From contig CAJFFY010000010.1 in the NCBI GenBank assembly GCA_904374465.1, positions 6,553 to 70,552 on the forward strand: DNA of 64,000 nucleotides, written 5' to 3'. The notes beneath the pieces were generated by a model that saw nothing but the letters and a program-made list of their open reading frames with translations, had not been told where the DNA came from and did no database searches. Positions 34,813 to 42,982 of this stretch are shown piece by piece. Made by a program: the position numbers and the translations under genes. The first letter of the stretch is position 1. Every line of letters begins with the position of its first letter. The stretch comes from an uncultured Subdoligranulum sp. (GTDB taxonomy: Bacteria > Bacillota > Clostridia > Oscillospirales > Ruminococcaceae).

Positions 34813-34841
34813 TGTACAATTCGGTCCAAACCCGCTATAAT
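34813..34841 (+). promoter_or_regulatory. Promoter of asnS
   Basis: TGTACA (34813-34818), 17-nt spacer, TATAAT (34836-34841), 41 nt before the ATG. Confidence 0.7.
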
Positions 34842-34881
34842 AGAAAACAATCATTGTTTTATATAGAGGAGTGGACCACCC

Positions 34882-36270
34882 ATGCAGAGAACCGAACTTG
34901 TATCGCTGTACAAGGCCACCCCCGCCGACGGCACCAAAGTCACCGTCTGCGGCTGGGCCAAAACGGTGCGCGATTCCAAAAATATCGGCTTTATCTCGCT
35001 GTCGGACGGCAGCTGCTACAAGCCTGTGCAGATCGTTTTCCAGGCCGACAAGCTGTCCAACTATGCCGAGATCGCCAAGTGCGGCCTGTACACCAGCTTC
35101 GAAGTCACAGGCACGCTGGTGCTGACCCCCAACGCCAAGCAGCCCTTTGAGATCAATGCCGACGCCATCACGGTGCTGGGCCCCTGTGGTCCCGAATACC
35201 CGCTGCAGAAGAAAAAGATGGGCATGGACTATCTGCGTACCATGACCCATCTGCGTCCTCGCACCAACACCTTCAATGCGGCATTCCGGGTGCGCGGCCA
35301 GGCGGCCTTTGCCATCCATCAGTTCTTCCACGAGCGTGGCTTCACCTACGTGCATACCCCCATCTTCACCGGCTCGGACTGTGAAGGCGCCGGCGAGATG
35401 TTCCAGGTCACCACGATGAACCTCAACGACATTCCCCGTACCGAGGATGGTGCCGTGGACTATTCCAAGGACTTCTTCAAGCGCCCGGTGAACCTGACCG
35501 TTTCCGGCCAGCTGGAAGCCGAGGCCATGGCCATGGCGCTGGGCAACGTCTACACCTTCGGGCCCACCTTCCGGGCGGAAAAGAGCTACGACACCCGCCA
35601 TGCGGCGGAGTTCTGGATGATCGAGCCCGAAATGGCCTTCGCCGACCTGAATACCTATATGGATACTGCCGAGGCGATGACCAAGTATGTCATCCGCTAC
35701 TTGCTGGACAACTGCCACGATGAGCTGGCTTTCTTCAACCAGTTCTTCGACAAGGGGCTCATCGAGCGTCTGGAGCTGGTGGCCGGTTCGGACTTTGCCC
35801 GGGTCAGCTATACCGATGCCATTGAACTGCTCAAGAAAAACGATGCCAACTTCCAGTACAAGGTGTCCTGGGGCATGGATCTGCAGACCGAGCACGAGCG
35901 CTACCTGACCGAGCAGGTCTTCAAGAAGCCAGTCTTTGTCACCGACTACCCCAAGGAGATCAAGGCATTCTATATGCGTCAGAACGAGGACGGCAAGACG
36001 GTGGCCGCCGCCGATATGCTGGTGCCCGGCATCGGCGAGTTGATCGGCGGCTCCCAGCGTGAGGAACGCCTGGATGTGCTGCAGGCCCGGATTGATGAAC
36101 TGGGGCTGCGCTGTGCGGATTACGAATGGTACCTGGATCTGCGCCGGTTCGGCAGCGTCAAGCATGCGGGCTACGGTCTGGGCTTTGAACGCCTGCTGAT
36201 GTATGTCACCGGCATTCCCAACATCCGGGATGTCATTCCCTTCCCGCGTACCTGCGGAGGATTCTGCTGA
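34882..36270 (+). CDS. asnS: Asparaginyl-tRNA synthetase
   Basis: 462 residues. An N-terminal OB fold (about 15-105) with [16 protein letters not shown] leads to a class IIb core: motif 2 [22 protein letters not shown] and motif 3 [41 protein letters not shown] distinguishes AsnRS from AspRS (no long insertion). AGAGGAG precedes ATG 34882. It overlaps mutY by one nt (TGATG), implying coupled translation. No T-box is seen before it. Confidence 0.96.
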   Translation: MQRTELVSLYKATPADGTKVTVCGWAKTVRDSKNIGFISLSDGSCYKPVQIVFQADKLSNYAEIAKCGLYTSFEVTGTLVLTPNAKQPFEINADAITVLGPCGPEYPLQKKKMGMDYLRTMTHLRPRTNTFNAAFRVRGQAAFAIHQFFHERGFTYVHTPIFTGSDCEGAGEMFQVTTMNLNDIPRTEDGAVDYSKDFFKRPVNLTVSGQLEAEAMAMALGNVYTFGPTFRAEKSYDTRHAAEFWMIEPEMAFADLNTYMDTAEAMTKYVIRYLLDNCHDELAFFNQFFDKGLIERLELVAGSDFARVSYTDAIELLKKNDANFQYKVSWGMDLQTEHERYLTEQVFKKPVFVTDYPKEIKAFYMRQNEDGKTVAAADMLVPGIGELIGGSQREERLDVLQARIDELGLRCADYEWYLDLRRFGSVKHAGYGLGFERLLMYVTGIPNIRDVIPFPRTCGGFC

Positions 36271-37298
36271 TGCGGCCTGTGGCACAGCCGCTGCTGCAAT
36301 GGTTTCAGGAAAACAAAAGGCTCCTGCCTTTCCGGCAGGAGCCTTCTGCCTATCATATCTGGGTCAGCGAGATCATGCTCCAACAAACCCGGGTGGCCGC
36401 GGCAATTCCTTATTACAACCGCTTTATCCAGGCGTTGCCCGACCCGGCAGCCTTGGCGGCCTGCGAACCGGATGCTCTGCGCAAACTGTGGCAGGGGCTT
36501 GGGTACTATAACCGTGTCAACAATATGCAAAAGGCGGCGCGACTGGTCTGTGAACAATACGGCGGGGAGTTGCCTGCCGACTACGAGGCACTGCGGGCAC
36601 TGCCCGGCATCGGGGACTATACGGCCGGTGCCATTGCCAGCATCGCCTTTGGCATTCCGGTGCCGGCGGTGGACGGCAACGTGCTGCGGGTCTTCGCCCG
36701 GCTGTACAATGATGACGCCGATGTGATGCAGCCGGCCACCAAACGGCTGTTTACCCGGCGTGTGCTGGATCAGATGCCCAAGGAAATCCCCGGACCCTAC
36801 AACGAGGCGCTGATGGAACTGGGCGCCCTGGTGTGTGTGCCGGGCACTCCACACTGTGAAGCGTGTCCGCTGGCAGGGCTGTGCCAGGGGTATGCGGCGG
36901 GACGGCAGGCGGAACTGCCGGTTAAACCTGCCCCCAAGGCCAAGACGTCGGTGACGGTGACGGTGGCACTGGTGCAGAGCCCGGACGGGATCCTGCTGCA
37001 GCGCCGCCCGTCCAAGGGCCTGCTGGCGGGACTCTGGCAGCCGGCGGCCTGGGAACAGGCCATGACCCAACAGCAGGCAGCCGATGCCCTGGCACAGATC
37101 GGGGTGCCGGTACAGTGGGGAGAAGCACTGCCCCAGGCCCGGCATGTGTTTACCCATAAGGTCTGGCACCTGGGCGGCTGGCACGCCACTGCGCCGGCCT
37201 GCGCGCTGCCGGAGGGCTGGGTGTGGGCTGCGCCGGACCAGCTGGCCCGGGTATATGCGGTGCCCAATGCCTTTGCAGCCTATATGAAAAATCTGTAA
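36270..37298 (+). CDS. mutY: A/G-specific adenine DNA glycosylase
   Basis: 342 residues. Catalytic Glu34 in SEIMLQQTR, helix-hairpin-helix LPGIGDYTAGAI, Asp135 in VDGNVLR, and the 4Fe-4S ligands C189, C196, C199, C205. A NUDIX-like C-terminal domain for 8-oxoG recognition is present (about 225-340). It removes A opposite 8-oxoG. Within its first codons is a perfect 12-bp inverted repeat (36317-36345). Translation is coupled to asnS by the TGATG overlap. Confidence 0.95.
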   Translation: MRPVAQPLLQWFQENKRLLPFRQEPSAYHIWVSEIMLQQTRVAAAIPYYNRFIQALPDPAALAACEPDALRKLWQGLGYYNRVNNMQKAARLVCEQYGGELPADYEALRALPGIGDYTAGAIASIAFGIPVPAVDGNVLRVFARLYNDDADVMQPATKRLFTRRVLDQMPKEIPGPYNEALMELGALVCVPGTPHCEACPLAGLCQGYAAGRQAELPVKPAPKAKTSVTVTVALVQSPDGILLQRRPSKGLLAGLWQPAAWEQAMTQQQAADALAQIGVPVQWGEALPQARHVFTHKVWHLGGWHATAPACALPEGWVWAAPDQLARVYAVPNAFAAYMKNL

Positions 37299-37329
37299 CC
37301 GGATCCGCCAAATTTTTACATATGCGGTG

Positions 37330-37358
37330 TTGTATTCCGGTGACGTGTCGGGTATAAT
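37330..37358 (+). promoter_or_regulatory. Promoter of small membrane protein gene
   Basis: TTGTAT (37330-37335), 17-nt spacer, TATAAT (37353-37358). Confidence 0.65.
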
Positions 37359-37461
37359 AAAAAGGACCCGGTGCGAGGGAAAAAAGACCCGTTGCACCGC
37401 GGCAGATACACGACGGTGAGGCCGCACAGACGGCCCCGATTCCGGAAAGGAGTATGCCTTT

Positions 37462-37704
37462 ATGATGAAGAAGTCCACGTTTGGTGCTGTTCTGGCATTT
37501 TTCTTTGCTGCGGCCGGTGCATTGACCGCGGCAGCTCTGTACCTCTACCGCCGCGAAAAGGAGCTCGACGAGTATGAGCGCCTGCTGTTCAGCGACGAGT
37601 ATGCAGGGGACGACGATGGGGAGGATGAGTCTTACGACGACGCCCCCGTTTACGAAAAGATCCAGAACGAACCGGTTTCCGATCAGAACGAAACTGAGGA
37701 TTGA
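37462..37704 (+). CDS. Small single-pass membrane protein with acidic tail
   Basis: 80 residues, function not recognised. A short basic N terminus (MMKKS) and one transmembrane helix (about 7-27) are followed by YLYRREKELDEYERLL and a strongly acidic cytoplasmic or surface tail (about 44-80, mostly D, E, S, N). ATG 37462 and 37465 are both possible; AAAGGAG is 9 nt before the first. It has its own promoter, a 100-nt leader and a terminator, so it is probably a real, well-expressed gene. Confidence 0.7.
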   Translation: MMKKSTFGAVLAFFFAAAGALTAAALYLYRREKELDEYERLLFSDEYAGDDDGEDESYDDAPVYEKIQNEPVSDQNETED

Positions 37705-37742
37705 ATTCCATCGGGAATTCCGGTCTTACAAACGAATAAGCC

Positions 37743-37776
37743 GCCGGGCGCAAACCTGACCGCGCCCGGCTTTCTT
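37743..37776 (+). terminator. Intrinsic terminator
   Basis: GCCGGGCGC / GCGCCCGGC around a 10-nt loop, then TTTCTT. Confidence 0.8.
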
Positions 37777-37877
37777 AGTCACCGTACAAGCGATGGCTCG
37801 CTTTGCGGTGCAGCCGCAGGCCGTCCGCGCTTTTGACATGCTTACCGGCTCACAGGACGGCCTGGTAAGGAGATGTT

Positions 37878-39110
37878 ATGCGCAAATTACTGCTTTGGCT
37901 GGTGATGGTCGTCTTGATGGTTGCCTTGATTCTGGGCGGCACAGCGGCTTTTCTTTACAGCCGCACGGGGGAGGATGCCCTTCCCCAGGAACCGGTCACT
38001 TTTGGGGAAACCACATTGGAGCCCAACGGCTGGGACTGGGTAGTGCCGGTACTGGGGGACTCGGTCAGCAAGAATTACCAAAGTCCCACCAACCTGACGG
38101 TACAGAAACTGGGCACTTTCACCGACACCTTGCCCCAGCTGGTCCTGCCCGAATGGGTCACCCGCGCGGAAGTTACCATCACCGCGCCGGACGGTACCAC
38201 CTGGCAGGCCGGGGTGGAGGATTGCAATACCTATACCTATACCCAGAACGGAGCATACGAAATTACCGTCACGGCTTACCATCAGGAGAATGAACCCCCC
38301 GCCGACCCGCAGGGGTGGTATGCCTATCGTGCCGGGTACACCATGCAGCTGACGCCCACCGTCACGCTCAGCACAGAGCGGGCGGCACAGGGCAGCGTGG
38401 TGGCCATTATGCTCTCCGGCATTCTGGACGGGGAACCCTCCCTGGATACGGATCTGGGGGATGTCTGGTTCCGCAAGACCACCAGCGGGTATATGGGCTA
38501 CATTCCCGTAACCTACAATGCCGAAAGCGGCGACCATACCATGACGCTGACCTGCGGCAGTCTTACCCAGCAAATCACCCTTTCGGTGAGCAAAACCGAA
38601 TACGGCAACGCATCGGTGGAAGCCGAGGAAGAAAGCGGTGGTGCCGAGGAGTACCGCAACGCTATCTGGCCGTTGTACACCACCAGCGAAAGCGAAAAAC
38701 TTTGGTCGGGTGCCTTCCAGCGTCCCAGCGCCGGTGAGGTGAGCATGGGATACGGTGTGGTACAGATGGTGGACGGGCAGCGCAGCGGACAGTCCACAGG
38801 CCTGACCTATGCGGCACAGCCCGGGGAAACCATCACGGCTCCCCAGAGCGGCAAAGTGGTTTTTGCCGGAATGCTGACCCTGACAGGCGGAACGGTGGTC
38901 ATTGACCATGGCTGTGGTGTCAAAAGCTATCTGTACGGTCTGCAGACCGTTACGGCCCAACAGGGGCAGACAATTGCCACCGGTGATGCAGTGGGAACTG
39001 CCGGGGAAGAACATGATTTGATTTATGAACTGCGGATCGGCAGCAAATCGGTCGATCCGGACAAAGCAATTTTGGGCAGCAGCGGTCTGCAATACCGGGA
39101 ATCGGAATAA
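37878..39110 (+). CDS. Extracellular LytM-like protein, catalytically degenerate (paralogue 1)
   Basis: 410 residues. A signal-anchor helix (about 4-25), two beta-rich domains (about 40-250), then a C-terminal M23/LytM barrel (about 270-400) with ETITAPQSGKVVFAG, TVVIDHGCGVKSYLYGL and ELRIGSKSVDP. The zinc ligands are gone: the HxxxD site is STGLT and the HxH site is IYE. It therefore cannot be a normal peptidase and is likely a binding or activator domain like EnvC or SpoIIQ. The whole extracellular part aligns in order with the next protein, so the two are a tandem duplication. AAGGAG precedes ATG 37878. Confidence 0.82.
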   Translation: MRKLLLWLVMVVLMVALILGGTAAFLYSRTGEDALPQEPVTFGETTLEPNGWDWVVPVLGDSVSKNYQSPTNLTVQKLGTFTDTLPQLVLPEWVTRAEVTITAPDGTTWQAGVEDCNTYTYTQNGAYEITVTAYHQENEPPADPQGWYAYRAGYTMQLTPTVTLSTERAAQGSVVAIMLSGILDGEPSLDTDLGDVWFRKTTSGYMGYIPVTYNAESGDHTMTLTCGSLTQQITLSVSKTEYGNASVEAEEESGGAEEYRNAIWPLYTTSESEKLWSGAFQRPSAGEVSMGYGVVQMVDGQRSGQSTGLTYAAQPGETITAPQSGKVVFAGMLTLTGGTVVIDHGCGVKSYLYGLQTVTAQQGQTIATGDAVGTAGEEHDLIYELRIGSKSVDPDKAILGSSGLQYRESE

Positions 39111-39204
39111 GCCGTTGCCTCCCTGACTATAAATAGGGCACAGGACGGGCACAGCCGTCTGTGTCAGTGCGTTGAATGAGGGAAACAGGGGAGTGGGATA
39201 CACC

Positions 39205-41343
39205 ATGACAGAAGAAAAAGAACGCACCACGACTCCGCAGGTACACGGTGGCAAACACCGTCGCCGCAGAAAAAAGAACAACCATACACCGCAACAGGCT
39301 GCGGTGCAAAAGACCCCGGAACCGGACAAGCCGGAGGTTCCGGCAGCTTTGGGCGCGACGGCGCAGGAGAAACAGCTGAAACCGTTTGGGGAACAGCCGG
39401 AACCGAAGGAAGCGACTGTTCCGGAAAACCAGCCCCCGCAGGCGGTGGAGGCGGAACCCGCCGAGCCGGCCCAGCAGCCGGAAACGGCCGAGTCGGCCCA
39501 GCCTGCCGGTGAACCGGAAAAAACACCGGCGGCCCCGGCAACCGGTGGGCCTGAACCGGCACGGGAAGAGACTCCCAACGTGGAGGAAGCCACGATGGCG
39601 GAATCTGCCGTGGAAACAATGCCCGCAGCCCAAACGGAAGAAACGCCGGCTGCGGAGACAGCGGTGGCCATAACACCGTCGGAAGAGGAGACTGCGGCAG
39701 CCGAACCGGAGGCGGCGCAGGAAAGAACCGAGGAAAAAGAAGCGGAAGAGACGGTATCCCCGACGCAGTCGCCCGAAAAAACGGCGGAAAATAAGCCGGA
39801 AACATCGGAACAGACGTCCGACGAGGCTGCTGCACAAGAGATTACTGACCGTCCGGAAGAACCGGAAGATCCCGAGGAAGAAAAGCGACTGTCCGATATG
39901 ACCCGCACGGTCCAGCTCTCGGTGGAACAGATCATGGCCCGTGTCAGTGACGAGGAAACACCGGCCCCAAACGGGGAGGACGCCGAAGCAACCGGGGAAG
40001 AATCCACGGAAGAGGACGGCCCGGCCACCCTGACGGATCAAGTGCGCAACGGTTTGTCCGGTATGGCCAAGTGGATGTTGCTGGTATTGTTCTTTGTGCT
40101 GGTCATCGCCGGATTTGGTGTGGCGTGGCTCTACCGCAGTGCCACGCCCGATATGCTGCCCCAGATTACCGTGACTTTTGCGGGACAGACGGTGGAACCC
40201 ACCGCCTACAAGTGGAAGGTGCCGGTAGTGGGCAACCTGTTCAAACGCACCTACGCCGATACCCTCAGCAGCACGCCGGTCACACTGGCGGAAGCGGTGG
40301 AGCAGGTTTCGCCGGATGTGACGGTTTCGCCCTCCGGTTACCGCACCGAGCTTACTGTTACCGACAGCAACGAGGAAACCATTTTCGAGGGAGATGTGGA
40401 CGCCTTCTCGGCCTTCCAGTTTACCGCCAACGGAACCTATAACGCGCAGCTGGTGGTGCACAGCGATGTCAGTTCGGTGCCGGGAGACACTTCGGTCACC
40501 GGCAGCGAAACCTGGAAATTCACCTTTACGGTGGGGGTCCGGTCGTCTGTCCGGTTGTCCGGGACTACGGTCAACCAGGGAAGTGCGGTGGCCGTTCGTG
40601 TGGGTGAAACGCTGGACGGCCAGCCGCCTCAGATCAAAACCGAGCTGCAAAACACCGGCTTCTTTGCGGCCAGCAGCGGATGGGTCTGCTATCTGCCCAT
40701 CCCCTGGAACCAGTCGGCCGGCACCCAGACCATTGAGGTGACGGCGGGCGGTTACACCGAAACGCTGGAGCTGAAGATCCGTGCCACCGAATGGGAGTAC
40801 AAGGATTATTACAGCAATTCCCAGCGGGTATCCCCCTATATCGGGGAAAATGACATCCCCGCTGAACTGCAAAAGCTGCTGCAGACCAGTGAAACGACCA
40901 TCGGCTGGTCAGACGGCAGCTTTGTACAGCCCTTCCTCAATACGCTGGATGTGAAGCTGGCCTTCGGAACCACCGAGTATGTGGGTCGCAGCTACAGTGA
41001 ACGCCAGAGCAATAACGGCGCCGGAGGACGAACGGTGACCAACCTGGTGCTGAACACCAAGGCGGGAGAACTGCTCATTGCGCCGGCCAGCGGTAAAGTG
41101 CTGCTGGCCAAGGATCTGGGGGGCGATTTCGGCTATACGCTGGTCATCGACCATGGGGCCGGTGTCAAGAGCATCTTCTACAATCTGCAGGCGCTCAATG
41201 TCAAAGCCGGGGCTTCTGTCAAACAGGGCCAGACCCTGGCCACCTGCAACAGCACCACGGTGGCGGAGATGCGCATCGGTACGGTACCCATTGATCCGCT
41301 GCAGGTCTGGCGTGGTCAGTGTGATGCCCTGAAGAATTATTGA
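39205..41343 (+). CDS. LytM-like protein with long Pro/Glu-rich cytoplasmic region, degenerate (paralogue 2)
   Basis: 712 residues. About 285 N-terminal residues are low-complexity (P, E, A, T) with a basic patch HRRRRKKN near the start, followed by one transmembrane helix (about 288-310). The outside part repeats the layout of the upstream protein: TFAGQTVEPTAYKWKVPV against TFGETTLEPNGWDWVVPV, then a second beta domain and a LytM barrel with ELLIAPASGKVLLAK and TLVIDHGAGVKSIFYNL. Zinc ligands are again missing (VTNLV and AEMRI). ATG 39205 has GTGGGA upstream; a TTG at 39172 is possible. The large acidic inside region could dock cytoplasmic partners; that is inference. Confidence 0.8.
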   Translation: MTEEKERTTTPQVHGGKHRRRRKKNNHTPQQAAVQKTPEPDKPEVPAALGATAQEKQLKPFGEQPEPKEATVPENQPPQAVEAEPAEPAQQPETAESAQPAGEPEKTPAAPATGGPEPAREETPNVEEATMAESAVETMPAAQTEETPAAETAVAITPSEEETAAAEPEAAQERTEEKEAEETVSPTQSPEKTAENKPETSEQTSDEAAAQEITDRPEEPEDPEEEKRLSDMTRTVQLSVEQIMARVSDEETPAPNGEDAEATGEESTEEDGPATLTDQVRNGLSGMAKWMLLVLFFVLVIAGFGVAWLYRSATPDMLPQITVTFAGQTVEPTAYKWKVPVVGNLFKRTYADTLSSTPVTLAEAVEQVSPDVTVSPSGYRTELTVTDSNEETIFEGDVDAFSAFQFTANGTYNAQLVVHSDVSSVPGDTSVTGSETWKFTFTVGVRSSVRLSGTTVNQGSAVAVRVGETLDGQPPQIKTELQNTGFFAASSGWVCYLPIPWNQSAGTQTIEVTAGGYTETLELKIRATEWEYKDYYSNSQRVSPYIGENDIPAELQKLLQTSETTIGWSDGSFVQPFLNTLDVKLAFGTTEYVGRSYSERQSNNGAGGRTVTNLVLNTKAGELLIAPASGKVLLAKDLGGDFGYTLVIDHGAGVKSIFYNLQALNVKAGASVKQGQTLATCNSTTVAEMRIGTVPIDPLQVWRGQCDALKNY

Positions 41344-41355
41344 GTCTTGCGCACA

Positions 41356-41387
41356 GCGCTCTACCCGTAAGGGTAGGGCGTTTTTTT
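41356..41387 (+). terminator. Intrinsic terminator
   Basis: CGCTCTACCC-GTAA-GGGTAGGGCG (one G-U) plus seven T. Confidence 0.9.
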
Positions 41388-41411
41388 GTTTGTCCCCTTT
41401 TCGGTAAAGAC

Positions 41412-41439
41412 ACACCGGGCTGCACCCTTGTCATAGTAT
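41412..41439 (+). promoter_or_regulatory. Candidate sigma-K/E-type promoter of dpaAB
   Basis: -10 CATAGTAT (41432-41439), fitting CATANNNT; an AC-containing -35 (ACAC, 41412-41415) about 17 nt upstream. dpaAB (spoVF) is sigma-K controlled in Bacillus. Confidence 0.4.
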
Positions 41440-41459
41440 GACCCAGAAGAGGAGGGAGC

Positions 41460-42251
41460 ATGATGCCTAAAACCTTTTGCGTGGTGGGGCACGATGCCCG
41501 GCAGCGCGCGGCGGCACAGACCCTGCGCGTGGGAGGATTCCGGGTTGTCGGTCCCGAGAACGCCGCCTTGGCGGATTATGTGTTGCTGCCCATGTCCCAG
41601 GAACGGGTCAGCGACGAAGTGGCGCGGACACTGCAGGCGGTGCGTCCGGGAACGCTGTTGCTGGCGGGGCGTCCCGGACAGCCGGTCCGGCGTGCGGCAC
41701 AGGAAGCCAGCCTGCCACTGGTGGATTATTTTCGGCGGCCGGAGCTGGAATGTCTTAACGCGGTGCCCACGGCGGAAGGGTGCCTGGCGTTGTTGCTGCA
41801 ACTGCGCCAACGGACCATATGGGAAAGCGATTTTCTCGTGTTGGGGTACGGGCGGATCGGTCGTGCGGTGGCCCGGCGGCTGGAGCTGCTGGGCGGGTGC
41901 GTGACGGTGGCGGCGCGCAGCGCCGAACAGCGGGCCAACGCCCGGTGTGCGGGACATCGGGCGGCACCCCTGAGCGCGCTGCCCGAACTTCTGCCGGACG
42001 AGGATACCGTAATCAACACCATTCCCGCCATGGTTCTGCCCCGTGGCCTGCTGCAAAAACTGCCGCCGGATGCCTTGATCATCGATCTGGCCAGCCGGCC
42101 GGGCGGTACGGATTTTGCCGCTGCTGCGGAACTGGGGGTGCGGGCGGAACACGCCCTGGCCTTGCCCGGCAAATGTGCTCCGCACACGGCGGGGACCCTG
42201 ATTGCCCAAACGGTGATGACCATGCTGCAAGAAAAGGAGGAACGGGTATGA
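41460..42251 (+). CDS. dpaA: Dipicolinate synthase subunit A
   Basis: 263 residues. An N-terminal DpaA domain with FCVVGHDARQRAAAQTL is followed by a Rossmann NAD(P) domain, LVLGYGRIGRAVARRLELLG, then IDLASRPGGTDF and the LPGKCAPHTAGTL signature. With DpaB it oxidises the diaminopimelate-pathway intermediate to dipicolinic acid, the spore core solute that SpoVA transports. GGAGGGAGC fits ATG 41460, or 41463 with better spacing. It overlaps dpaB by 4 nt. Confidence 0.95.
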   Translation: MMPKTFCVVGHDARQRAAAQTLRVGGFRVVGPENAALADYVLLPMSQERVSDEVARTLQAVRPGTLLLAGRPGQPVRRAAQEASLPLVDYFRRPELECLNAVPTAEGCLALLLQLRQRTIWESDFLVLGYGRIGRAVARRLELLGGCVTVAARSAEQRANARCAGHRAAPLSALPELLPDEDTVINTIPAMVLPRGLLQKLPPDALIIDLASRPGGTDFAAAAELGVRAEHALALPGKCAPHTAGTLIAQTVMTMLQEKEERV

Positions 42252-42835
42252 AACCAGCCGAGGAAAAGTCCCGCACGGTGGCATTTGCCCTGTGCGGCAG
42301 TTTTTGCAGTTTCGGGGCGGTGCTCCCACAGATCCGGGTGCTGCGCCAGCGGGGGTGGACGATACTGCCTATTCTCAGTGCCAGTGCAGCTACCCAGGAT
42401 ACCCGGTTCGGTACGGCCACGGCGCTGTTTGCGACCTTGCGGGAACTTACCGGGCACGAACCGTTGACCACCCTGCAGGCGGTGGAACCTTTGGGGCCCC
42501 AGCAGATGGCCCGGGCGTTGATCATTGCGCCGGCCACCGGCACCACCATGGCGTTGCTGGCTGCGGGGATCAGCTCCACGCCGGTTACGCTGGCAGCCAA
42601 AAGCCTGCTGCGGGGCGGCTGCCCGGTGGTGGTGGCACCATCCACCAATGATGGGTTGGCAGGAAGCGCTGGCGCGCTGGCGGCGCTGCTCCAACGCAAG
42701 CATTACTATTTTGTGCCGTTCGGACAGGATGACAGCTACAAAAAGCCCACCAGCCTCAAGAGCGATTTCACGCAGCTGCCGGATACACTGGACGGGGCCC
42801 TGCGGGGCGTGCAGATCCAGCCCATGCTGTTGTGA
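42248..42835 (+). CDS. dpaB: Dipicolinate synthase subunit B (flavoprotein)
   Basis: 195 residues of the flavoprotein (Lot6/Dfp-like) fold: VAFALCGSFCSFGAVLPQI at the start, LIIAPATGTTMALLAAGIS and CPVVVAPSTNDGLAGSAGAL, then HYYFVPFGQDD and PTSLKSDF, the SpoVFB signature. It forms dipicolinate synthase with DpaA. Start ATG overlaps the dpaA stop (ATGA). A terminator separates it from the MurA homologue. Confidence 0.95.
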   Translation: MKPAEEKSRTVAFALCGSFCSFGAVLPQIRVLRQRGWTILPILSASAATQDTRFGTATALFATLRELTGHEPLTTLQAVEPLGPQQMARALIIAPATGTTMALLAAGISSTPVTLAAKSLLRGGCPVVVAPSTNDGLAGSAGALAALLQRKHYYFVPFGQDDSYKKPTSLKSDFTQLPDTLDGALRGVQIQPMLL

Positions 42836-42923
42836 GGGCATAACAGGCGCCGGCATTCATATATAAGTTAGTAGAAGAATTGGAGAAACAGGGCAGCGGC
42901 ACATCGTCCCGGGGACGGTGCGG

Positions 42924-42948
42924 GAACGCGGCAGCGCCGCGTTCTTTT
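42924..42948 (+). terminator. Intrinsic terminator after dpaAB
   Basis: GAACGCGGC-AGC-GCCGCGTTC followed by TTTTCG; a short 3-nt loop and modest T-run. Confidence 0.65.
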
Positions 42949-42982
42949 CGCGTTTGTGCCGTTGCCGGAGTAGGGGGACAAC

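Noticed and set aside
36317..36345. Intrinsic terminator inside mutY
   Set aside because: The stem is perfect but no T-run follows and it sits in conserved coding sequence; kept only as a hairpin finding.
37887..40028. 713-codon minus-strand open frame rich in Ser
   Set aside because: Mirror of the Glu/Pro-rich repeats of the LytM-like genes.
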